Shown: positions 1 to 6,707 of the stretch, piece after piece
Layout: each line of letters begins with the position of its first letter
Numbering within the stretch: position 1 is the first letter of the stretch
Origin: Planctomycetota bacterium
GTDB lineage: Bacteria; Planctomycetota; UBA8108
Assembly: GCA_002695115.1 (NCBI GenBank)
Contig: NZOA01000049.1
Span: 14,663 to 23,521 of the forward strand
DNA length: 8,859 nucleotides
Reading direction: 5' to 3'
Notes under the pieces: model-generated
The model's database searches: none
Seen by the model: the letters and a program-made list of their open reading frames with translations, nothing else
What the model was told of the DNA's origin: nothing
Position numbers and translations under genes: made by a program

Positions 1-119
1 CCTCGAAGCAGGCTGCCGACATGCAGGACGCTGACCACGCCGCCGGCAAGCCTGAAGGCGTGGGCGGTTTCTTCATCGCAGTTAACCCCCGCGGTTCGCA
101 ATACGAGGACTTTAGCCAT
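1..119 (-). CDS. purQ: Phosphoribosylformylglycinamidine synthase subunit PurQ (glutaminase), N-terminal fragment
   Basis: Only the first 39 codons lie in the window and the gene continues past the left edge. PurQ is the glutamine amidotransferase subunit that supplies ammonia to PurL for converting FGAR to FGAM in purine synthesis in the cytoplasm. The visible N-terminus begins MAKVLVLRTAGVNCDEETAH, which is the family's opening beta-strand followed by the G-x-NCDEET signature; it continues AFRLAGG...HVGSLL, as in PurQ. The catalytic Cys and His/Glu lie beyond the window and cannot be checked. ATG at 119-117 is chosen because it gives the usual PurQ N-terminus and is preceded by GGGAG (133-129) with a 9-nt spacer. 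It follows purL by 33 nt on the same strand, so the two are probably one transcript. Confidence 0.95.
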   Translation of the reverse strand, partial: MAKVLVLRTAGVNCDEETAHAFRLAGGVVSVLHVGSLLR

Positions 120-152
120 CGCGTTCAACTCCCGAATATCGTTCTCAAAAAA

Positions 153-3097
153 TCACACTGCATCGAAAATCAGCGGTTCCTTCCAGCTCGTCCTCAACCC
201 TTCAAGCGACTCGGAGAGCACCACCTCGGCTCCATCCTGGCCGACCACATCGAGGGTCTCACCCTCGCAGGTCTGGCCGATCGACGCAGCCGGAAGACCC
301 GCGAAGATCGAGAGGAAGACATCCTTGTTCTCCTCTGAAACCTCGACAAGGTAGCGACAATTGGATTCGGAGAAGAGCAGTCCCGGATCATCGAGGCCAT
401 CCTCTCCCCCGGGCCGGGGTACATCCGCAAGTCGAAGCCGCGCACCCACCCCGCCGCTGAAAGACATCTCCGCAGCGGCAACCGCGAGCCCTCCCTCCGA
501 CAGATCGTGGCAGCTTCGAACCAGCCTCTGCCGGATCGCCTCGTGCATCGCCTGGTGAATCTGAAACGCCTCCGGCGGCAGGTGGGGAACATCTCCCCCG
601 CCACCGGAGAATTTCGCATAGTGGCTGCCGCCGAGCTCCTTGAGGGTGGCACCCACGAGCAGGAGGCAATTACCCGGGGCCTTGAGATCCATGGTCACCG
701 AACAGGAGATGTCCTCGACCATCGCCACCGACGAGATCAGCAGGCTCGGCGGAATAGAGAGCGTTCCAGCCCCGGTACGAAATTCGTTGTTCAGGCTGTC
801 CTTGCCGGAAACAAAGGGTGTACCGAGCGCCATGGCGGCATCGTAGCAGCCCCTCGCAGCCTCGACGAGGGAGCCGAGGGTCTCGGGACGATCCGTATTG
901 CCCCAACAGAAATTATCCAGGATCGCGGTCCTGGCTGGATTCCCGCCACAGGCGACAATGTTCCTGATCGCCTCATCGACAGCGGAAACGGCCATACGAT
1001 AGGGATCGATATCTCCATAGCATGGATTCATGCCACAGCCGACCGCGATCCCGCGCAGGGAATCATAGCGTGGCGTGAAGACCACCCCATCCCCGGGGCC
1101 ATCGGCGTCCTTTCCCTGCAGGGGCTTGATGATGCTGCGCCCCTGGACCTCGTGGTCATACTGACGAATTACCCATTCCTTCGAGGCGACGTTGGGAGAG
1201 GCGAGTATGGCGCGCAGCAGCGCCCCGGCATCGAGATCGCAGCCCTCCCCGGGCTCCTCCGCCACCGGCTTACGAAACACGGAAGCGCGAGAGGCCGGCG
1301 GGCGACCGTCGTGAAGAAATTTCATGCCGAGGTCACAGACCTGGTTGCCTTCGTAGAAGAGCTCGAGCTTTCCGTTGCCGGTGAACTCGCCGATATCGGT
1401 GCACTCCACTCCCTCGGACTCGGCCAGGGCTTCAAATTCCGCGTACTTCTCAGGCGCCACGGCGAAGACCATGCGCTCCTGGGCCTCCGAGATCCAGATC
1501 TCCCAATAGCTCAGGCCCTCGTATTTCAACGGGACCTTCTCGAGATCGACCCGCGCTCCGGTATCTTCTCCCATCTCGCCTACCGCGCTCGAAAATCCGC
1601 CCGCCCCGCAATCGGTCACCGACCGGTAGAGCTCCCGGTCCCTGGCCTTGATCAGGACGTCGAGAAATTTCTTCTCCGTGATGGCGTTGCCTATCTGAAC
1701 GGCGCCGCTGGAGACGGTCTCGGACTCCTCGGTAAGCTCGACGGAAGAAAACGTCGCGCCGTGAATTCCATCACGGCCGGTACGCCCACCGAGGGCCACC
1801 ACGCGGTCCCCTGGGTTGACCACCTTCTCGACCATGCTCCTTGGAATCAGACCGACGGAGCCGCAATAGACCAGGGGGTTGCCGATGTACCTGTCGTCAA
1901 AATAGAGCGCGCCGCTGGCGGTCGGTATGCCCATCCGGTTGCCGTAATCACGCACGCCGGAGACCACCCCCCGCAAGACCCGGAGGGGGTGCAGCGCACC
2001 GGCGGGCAGATCCTCCATGGCGAGATCCGGCGGTCCGAAACAAAAGACGTCCGTATTGACGATCGGCTTGGCCCCGAGCCCCGTACCCAGGGTGTCCCTG
2101 AGCACTCCCCCGATACCTGTACCCGCTCCTCCGTAGGGTTCGATAGCGGAAGGATGGTTGTGGGTCTCCACCTTGAAGGAGATGCCGTACTCATCATCGA
2201 AGGCCACGACTCCGGCATTATCCTTGAAAACCGACAGGCAGAAGGGTGTCTCCTCCTTCGCCATGAGCTCCTCGGTGGCCCGAACGATGGTCTCCTTGAG
2301 AAGATTCTCATAGACGAACTTCTCCCCATCGGGACCCTCGTGCTCGATCCGGGCCGTCAGGGTCTTATGGCAGCAATGCTCACTCCAGGTCTGGGCGATG
2401 GTCTCCAGCTCGATGTCGGTGGCGGGTCTTCCCAGGCTCTCAAAATGAGCCCGGATGGTGCGCATCTCGTCCAGGTTCAGGGACAGCTGTCCCTCGATAC
2501 TGAGGGCGACCAGGCCATCATCGTCGACCCCGGAGAGCTCGACCTTGCCAAGTGAAAACTCATAGGGAGCCGCCGCGGAAAAAGGCGACGGGATCTCCTC
2601 CTGGTCCCAGAAGACGTCCTCGATGGCCGGATTGGAAAGAACCTTCTCTCCAACCAGCTCCCGCTGCTCAGCCGTCATGGAGCGGGAGAGACGGACCCGC
2701 AGCGCCAGGCGAACCATGAGCCCCCCCATGCCCAGGTCATCGAGCCCCTTCAGCAGGGACTCCTCCACGGCTCCATCACACCGGTCTTTTTCCGCACGGT
2801 GGCCACATGGCCCCCGTCCCCACCAGCCATGGGATCTGACAGCTTTTCGCCATCGCCGAGGTCCCTCAGCTCGCATTCCTGGGTAACCGGGTCGCTGAGA
2901 AGATGCTCGGTCGCCAGGGAAACCTGTTCCTCCTCCAGGGCTTCTCCCCTCAGGTAGAACAGCGAGCTGACCCTGATCCCGCAGTCACGGCAATCCAGCC
3001 AGTCAGCCAACTGCCCCCGCAGCTCTACAGCACGGGGGTCATCACCACAGGCTTCCCGCCAATGGACCTCGACCTCCCAGGTTCGCAGGCTCGTCAT
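153..3097 (-). CDS. purL: Phosphoribosylformylglycinamidine synthase subunit PurL with N-terminal PurS-like region, interrupted by a frameshift
   Basis: PurL is the ATP-dependent synthetase subunit that makes FGAM from FGAR and ammonia. Two frames must be joined. The first runs from ATG 3097 to about 2768 (110 residues, ending ...TGVMEP). The second continues from about 2768 to the stop at 155-153, beginning VEESLLKGLDDLG. Together they give about 981 residues. Residues 1 to about 165 resemble two PurS-like halves, each with a 'LSDPVTQE' or 'LSNPAIED' ending. Next come the PurL signatures: AQTWSEHCCHK (about 235-245), FKVETHNHPSAIEPYGGAGT (about 308-327), DYGNRMGIPTASGA, DCGAGGFSSAVGEMGEDTG, LDNFCWGN, FVSGKDSLNNEF and SCHDLSEGGLAVAAAEM. 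GAGGAG (3109-3104) lies 6 nt before the ATG. The frameshift looks like one lost base, since CC(G)GTG would restore the frame. It could be a sequencing error or a true mutation; the rest of the enzyme is intact. Confidence 0.93.
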
Positions 3098-3126
3098 CAA
3101 GATCTCCTCTGGAATAATACGGCGGG

Positions 3127-3155
3127 ATTATAACCTTGCCCGACTGCCAATAAAA
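3127..3155 (-). promoter_or_regulatory. Candidate sigma-70 promoter for purL-purQ
   Basis: On the minus strand a perfect TATAAT (3132-3127) lies 17 nt downstream of TTTTAT (3155-3150), a weak -35 match. Transcription would start near 3120, giving a leader of about 23 nt that contains the GAGGAG ribosome site before ATG 3097. The assignment is by consensus only. The -10 is strong and well placed; the -35 is poor, so an activator or a different sigma factor may be involved. Confidence 0.5.
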
Positions 3156-3189
3156 CCCCTGTCGAGCGGCATATTCAAAGACTGCCAAT
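3142..3189. repeat. 10-bp direct repeat (GACTGCCAAT) in the purL-accA divergent spacer
   Basis: GACTGCCAAT occurs exactly at 3142-3151 and again at 3180-3189, 38 nt apart start to start. The first copy overlaps the candidate purL -35 element by 2 nt, and the second ends 4 nt before the candidate accA -35 element. The placement would suit binding sites for a regulator shared by the two divergent genes. No known operator is recognised, and chance is not excluded. Confidence 0.35.
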
Positions 3190-3193
3190 CTGC

Positions 3194-3221
3194 TTGCTTT
3201 TCCATCCGGGCATACTAGAAT
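3194..3221 (+). promoter_or_regulatory. Candidate sigma-70 promoter for accA
   Basis: TTGCTT (3194-3199) and TAGAAT (3216-3221) are separated by 16 nt, with four of six consensus matches in the -35 hexamer and five of six in the -10. The start of transcription would be near 3228, giving a leader of about 93 nt before ATG 3321. Prediction by consensus only. Confidence 0.45.
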
Positions 3222-3253
3222 GCCGTTTCAGGGGAAAAAGTAAGTGAGGTGGC

Positions 3254-3290
3254 CCGGCTGGAACCACTTGGGGAGCAGCTGAGCAGCCGG
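3254..3290 (+). other. Stem-loop in the accA 5' leader
   Basis: CCGGCTG (3254-3260) and CAGCCGG (3284-3290) form a perfect 7-bp GC-rich inverted repeat with a 23-nt loop. It ends 13 nt before the GAGGA ribosome site of accA and lies in the predicted leader. CTGAG occurs three times at 3279, 3295 and 3303, partly inside and just after the structure. It may influence mRNA stability or translation; no known riboswitch or leader class is recognised. Confidence 0.3.
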
Positions 3291-3320
3291 AGAACTGAGC
3301 CACTGAGGAACCGCAGCCAA

Positions 3321-4313
3321 ATGGCTAGATCATCAAACAGCCACCGACTCGATTTCGAAGCGCCCATCATCGAGCTGGAGAAGAAAATCGAAGAGCTTCG
3401 TACCTTCGCCGAATCGACCGAGGTCGATCTCTCCGGCCAGATCGAAAAGCTTGTCACGAAATGCGATGAGAAGAAGCGGGCCATCTTCAACAACCTGACT
3501 CCCTGGCAGAAGATCCTGCTGGCACGGCATCCCCAACGGCCGCTGACCTCTGATATCGTCAAGGCCATCGTCGCTGATTTCATCGAGCTCCACGGAGACA
3601 AATCGTTTCGTGACGGCCCTGCGATGCTCTGCGGACTCGGCAGAATCGATGAACAACGTGTCCTCCTGGTGGGCCATCGAAAAGGAAAAGACACCGCCGA
3701 AAAGGTCTCCTGCCACTTCGGCAGCCCGCATCCCGAAGGCTACAGAAAGGCTATGCTCAAGATGAAGATGGCCGACAAGTTCGGGCTCCCCATCGTCACC
3801 TTCATCAATACGCCTGGAGCCTATCCCGGGATCGGCGCTGAAGAGCGGGGGCAGGCCTTCGTCATCGCCCGCAACCTGATGGGCATGGCAACCCTGAGGG
3901 TGCCCGTGATCTGCGTAGTGATCGGAGAAGGCGGCAGCGGCGGAGCGCTCGGGATCGGCATCGGCAACCGGATCCTGATGCTCGAGCACTCCTATTACTC
4001 GGTAATTTCTCCCGAAGGATGCGCCGCGATACTCTGGAAGAGCGCTGAACATAAGGAGCAGGCCGCCAATATTCTCAAGCTCACAGCGGAGGACCTCGAC
4101 TCCTTTGGAATCATCGATGAGATCATTCCCGAGCCCCTGGGCGGCGCCCACAGGGATCCACCCCTGATCTTCGACAGGCTGAAGGAGTCTATCCTCCGGC
4201 ACATCGGGGAGCTGTCCAAGCTCAGCGGCGAAGAACTGATCCGGGACCGTTACGATAAGTTCTGCAAGATGGGCGAGTTTGAGGAACGCCTGAAAGAGTC
4301 CGTAAGCAACTGA
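3321..4313 (+). CDS. accA: Acetyl-CoA carboxylase carboxyltransferase subunit alpha
   Basis: AccA pairs with AccD to move the carboxyl group from carboxybiotin on AccB to acetyl-CoA, giving malonyl-CoA for fatty acid synthesis in the cytoplasm. The 330-residue product has the family's usual length and order of motifs: LDFEAPIIELEKKIEELR at residues 10-27, ARHPQRP at 68-74, GHRKGKDT, PEGYRKAM, TFINTPGAYPGIGAEERGQ at about 160-178, GEGGSGGAL at 202-210, and SPEGCAAILWKSA at 230-242, ending with EPLGGAHR and a charged helix. ATG 3321 is preferred because GAGGA (3306-3310) precedes it by 10 nt and it places LDFE near the N-terminus, as in known AccA. A GTG at 3249 would add 24 residues that do not look like AccA. 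The gene is divergent from purL; no accD or accBC is in the window. Confidence 0.97.
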   Translation: MARSSNSHRLDFEAPIIELEKKIEELRTFAESTEVDLSGQIEKLVTKCDEKKRAIFNNLTPWQKILLARHPQRPLTSDIVKAIVADFIELHGDKSFRDGPAMLCGLGRIDEQRVLLVGHRKGKDTAEKVSCHFGSPHPEGYRKAMLKMKMADKFGLPIVTFINTPGAYPGIGAEERGQAFVIARNLMGMATLRVPVICVVIGEGGSGGALGIGIGNRILMLEHSYYSVISPEGCAAILWKSAEHKEQAANILKLTAEDLDSFGIIDEIIPEPLGGAHRDPPLIFDRLKESILRHIGELSKLSGEELIRDRYDKFCKMGEFEERLKESVSN

Positions 4314-4359
4314 ACCTGCCGCGCTCCCGACATTTCCCGCTCCTGCTTTATCACGATAG

Positions 4360-4387
4360 TTGAAAAGGGCGCGAGCATGGTTTTAAC
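4360..4387 (+). promoter_or_regulatory. Candidate promoter for the lipoprotein gene
   Basis: TTGAAA (4360-4365) and TTTAAC (4382-4387) are separated by 16 nt in the 197-nt spacer between accA and the lipoprotein gene. The start of transcription would be near 4394, just before the series of hairpins. The -35 is good and the -10 moderate. Assigned by consensus only. Confidence 0.35.
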
Positions 4388-4403
4388 TTGAGCCTGAGCA
4401 GGT

Positions 4404-4481
4404 GAGAAAAACCTGTTTTCTCCACGCGAGAACTCACGAAGAGTTCGTCTCATCACCCAGGGTGCTGAAGAATAACTTCAG
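4404..4481 (+). other. Three consecutive small perfect hairpins upstream of the lipoprotein gene
   Basis: Three perfect inverted repeats follow each other, each with a 5-nt loop. They are GAGAAAA/TTTTCTC (4404-4410 and 4416-4422), GAACTC/GAGTTC (4430-4435 and 4441-4446) and CTGAAG/CTTCAG (4465-4470 and 4476-4481). An alternative pairing, CAGGT (4399-4403) with ACCTG (4411-4415), would exclude the first one. They lie between the promoter candidate and the ribosome site (GAGGG, 4499-4503). They might be a structured leader, a weak end to the accA transcript, or binding sites for a dimeric regulator. None has a following T-run, so a standard terminator is not supported. Confidence 0.4.
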
Positions 4482-4510
4482 AATCAAACAGCTTTATCGA
4501 GGGCTAAAAA

Positions 4511-6637
4511 ATGGACTTCATTCGTCCAAATGAAACCTGCGAACCAACGCCGTCGGCTGTCCGATCGGCCGGTATCGGCGTTCGCTCCTTCCTCTCTCTG
4601 CTCACATTGATTCTCTTCGCCCTCCTGGCTGCGCTCCCCCTCACAGGCTGCGGAGGCGGCTCATCGGATGAAGGTGAAGAGGTGAGCTCCAGCGACAAGA
4701 AGAAGAAAAAGAGCCGGAAGCCCAGAGAAGAAGAAGAAGAAGAAGAGGAGGAGGAAGAAGAGGAGGAAGAGGAAAAAGAAACGAAACGGGCCGGCGGCGG
4801 CGGACCGACGGCGCAGGCGCGGGAAGAAGCTCTCGCATTACAGCGGGAGTGTGAAGAAAAGGGGCTCGACAAGAAGTACAAGGAAGATTTCGACCGGGCC
4901 ATGGGCCGGGCAAAAAAAGCCCGTGCCTATTTCCTCGACGCCGACACAAGGAGCAAGGCGAAGAACTACTACAAACGCGCCAGCAATGAGTTCAAGACTC
5001 TCCTTGCCAACGCCGAAGAGGCCGCCGGCAAGACCGCTGCGGTGGAGAAGGCCAAAAAACTCGCGACGACCGCGAAGGCAAAGGCTGACAAGGCCGAGGC
5101 CAAGGTCAACGCCCCGGATTATTACGAACCGGCTGTAGAGGCCTACGAAGAAGCCCTGGCCCAGCTGGAGGAGGCCTCCGCCTCGAGCCTCAGCGATGCG
5201 AAGCGGAACTTCACCGATGCGCGGGAGGGCTTCGAAGACGCCGCTCTCATCGCCAAGGAGAACAAACAATATCGAATCCTCGCGGAACAGCTGAAGGAGA
5301 AGATGGAGAGCTACAAGGCCAGGGCCATGGAGAAAGGCGCCGATGCCAAGGCGCTCGGCCGCTGGCAGCAGGCCGAGAGCATGGAGCTCACCGCCAACGC
5401 CGCCATGGCGAGCGGTGAATTCCAGCAGGCGGGAGGACAATACACCCAGGCGGCCCAGACCTACACCGAGGCGCTCAAGTCGGTACTCGACGAGGCGGCC
5501 TTCCAGGCCGAGCTGGCGAAGATCAAGGAAGAGCAGAAGGCCGCCGATGTCGAATCCGCCCGCCGGCGCAAAGAAGAGCTGGAGCTCGCAGCCCGCACCG
5601 GACCAGGAAGATTACCGCCTCCGCCCCCGCCGGGAACGGCGCCGCCGCCGCCGGGGACAGCCCCGCGCCCGCCCGGAACCGGGCTGCCTCCAACGGGGGG
5701 CATTGTGGCCACCACCCTCAGCCCCACGTGCGTCGCGGGGATCGACCCCGCCCTCTTCCCCCAGGAGCTTGATGACGAGGATGAGGCCTTCCTGATCGAG
5801 AACCTTCACGAGCTCTCCAGCAAAGCCAATTACGACCCTGACACCGGCGGCGTCATACTCGACTACACCAATGGGCAGGAGCTCGGAAAAGAAATCAACA
5901 AGCTGAGGACCTCCAAGGCTCACGTCTCCTTCGTTGATCCGCAGATGCTCCTGGGCGGCACCGACATCCCGGATGAAGCGCAGATCTCCATGGATGGAAA
6001 CACTCTCGGGATGGTTCTCTTCCCGTTGCCCTTCAAGTACAAGGTCCGAATGTCATGGACCTTCAATATCCTGACCATGACGGGCAAGGGAGACTGGGGA
6101 GCGATCGTCTGCTCCAAGAAGAAATCCCGCTACCGCACCAACTTCCTGGATATCGGCAGCATCAAGGGCTCCTCCCCGCCCAATTGGAAAAAGATGCAGG
6201 GCAAGCCGGGCAGCACCGCGAACTACTGGCACACCAAGACCCGCCCGGTGAACTGGGTCGTCGAGCTCGACATGGACAAGGCCGAGGGTGGCGGAGAGCT
6301 TCGAGCCACCTACGATGTGGGCGGGTCCGACGAGCTTGCCAACAGGATCAAGGCGAAGAAGCTCAACCAGAGCGGCTTTGTCGGCTTCCAGTGGAAAGAC
6401 GTCAAATTCAGGATTCGCAAATTGAAGATCTGCGGTTTCCTTGACAAGCAGGAAGCCGTCCGTATGCTCCGCGACAAGCTGGGCGTCAAGAAAGAGGAAG
6501 GCTCGAAAAAGGAAGCTGGAGAAGAACCCGAGCCGGATCCAACCGCCCCTGCCGACGAAGGTGAAAGCGAAGACGAAGGTGAAGACAAGAAGAAGGTCGA
6601 CAAGAAAAAGGTTGAAGACGACGACTTCGACTTTTGA
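4511..6637 (+). CDS. Hypothetical lipoprotein with poly-Glu tract, helical repeats and beta-rich C-terminal domain
   Basis: I do not recognise this 708-residue protein. A basic N-region and hydrophobic stretch (about 27-43) end in the lipobox LTGC with Cys47, so it should be a membrane-anchored lipoprotein. Residues 63-92 are Lys- then Glu-rich, with 16 Glu in a row at 73-88. Residues about 103-330 are Ala/Glu/Lys-rich helices arranged as three degenerate units of about 70 residues, each ending in Tyr/Phe-x-x-Ala patterns; this is TPR-like or coiled-coil in character. Residues 365-397 are a proline-rich linker with PPPPGTA repeats. Residues about 400-645 look beta-rich, with FKYKVRMSWTF, WVVELDMD and GFVGFQWKDVKFRIRKLKI, reminiscent of concanavalin-like sandwich domains. 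The tail (658-708) is acidic/Lys low complexity ending DDDFDF. GAGGG (4499-4503) lies 7 nt before ATG 4511. A surface or cell-envelope structural or binding role is a guess. Confidence 0.85.
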   Translation: MDFIRPNETCEPTPSAVRSAGIGVRSFLSLLTLILFALLAALPLTGCGGGSSDEGEEVSSSDKKKKKSRKPREEEEEEEEEEEEEEEEKETKRAGGGGPTAQAREEALALQRECEEKGLDKKYKEDFDRAMGRAKKARAYFLDADTRSKAKNYYKRASNEFKTLLANAEEAAGKTAAVEKAKKLATTAKAKADKAEAKVNAPDYYEPAVEAYEEALAQLEEASASSLSDAKRNFTDAREGFEDAALIAKENKQYRILAEQLKEKMESYKARAMEKGADAKALGRWQQAESMELTANAAMASGEFQQAGGQYTQAAQTYTEALKSVLDEAAFQAELAKIKEEQKAADVESARRRKEELELAARTGPGRLPPPPPPGTAPPPPGTAPRPPGTGLPPTGGIVATTLSPTCVAGIDPALFPQELDDEDEAFLIENLHELSSKANYDPDTGGVILDYTNGQELGKEINKLRTSKAHVSFVDPQMLLGGTDIPDEAQISMDGNTLGMVLFPLPFKYKVRMSWTFNILTMTGKGDWGAIVCSKKKSRYRTNFLDIGSIKGSSPPNWKKMQGKPGSTANYWHTKTRPVNWVVELDMDKAEGGGELRATYDVGGSDELANRIKAKKLNQSGFVGFQWKDVKFRIRKLKICGFLDKQEAVRMLRDKLGVKKEEGSKKEAGEEPEPDPTAPADEGESEDEGEDKKKVDKKKVEDDDFDF
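4724..4781 (+). repeat. 58-nt homopurine GAA/GAG codon-repeat tract
   Basis: All 58 bases from 4724 to 4781 are A or G. Most of the tract (4727-4774) is 16 Glu codons, beginning with six consecutive GAA and then mixed GAG/GAA. It lies inside the lipoprotein gene. Changes of whole repeat units would alter Glu number while keeping the frame. The mixing of GAA and GAG after the first six codons suggests the tract is partly aged rather than freshly expanded. Confidence 0.9.
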
Positions 6638-6654
6638 GGCAGCTCCCGCTCGGC

Positions 6655-6677
6655 CCAGGGCAGCGACAACTGCCTGG
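6655..6677 (+). other. Hairpin between the lipoprotein gene and gcvT
   Basis: CCA-GGCAG (6655-6657 and 6659-6663, with G6658 bulged) pairs with CTGCC-TGG (6670-6677) around a 6-nt loop. It begins 17 nt after the lipoprotein stop codon. No T-run follows, so it is not a convincing intrinsic terminator; it may be a processing or 3'-end stabilising structure in a shared transcript. A smaller competing hairpin, CTGA/TCAG, sits at 6678-6689. Confidence 0.3.
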
Positions 6678-6707
6678 CTGAGGCATCAGGAACCTGGGGT
6701 ACCGTGA

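Noticed and set aside
507..2555. A 682-codon open frame on the plus strand, antisense to purL
   Set aside because: It lies wholly inside purL, its translation shows no recognisable domain, and long antisense frames are common opposite GC-rich genes. purL has clear family motifs throughout.
2769..2876. ATG 2876 as the true start of purL
   Set aside because: The first 36 residues from this start are unlike PurL and overlap the PurS-like frame, there is no spaced ribosome site, and the frameshift explanation gives a continuous family match.
3249..3320. GTG 3249 as the accA start
   Set aside because: The added 24 residues do not resemble AccA, and ATG 3321 has a better ribosome site and the expected N-terminus.
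3333..4202. A 289-codon frame on the minus strand, antisense to accA
   Set aside because: Shadow of accA with no recognisable protein features or ribosome site.
4504..4902. Minus-strand frame with a long poly-Ser stretch opposite the poly-Glu tract
   Set aside because: The Ser run is simply the complement of the GAA/GAG repeat read in another frame; no start context supports it.
6638..6707. A glycine riboswitch upstream of gcvT
   Set aside because: The 70-nt gap is too short for a full tandem aptamer, and the conserved core sequences of that class are not seen here or in the 4314-4510 spacer.
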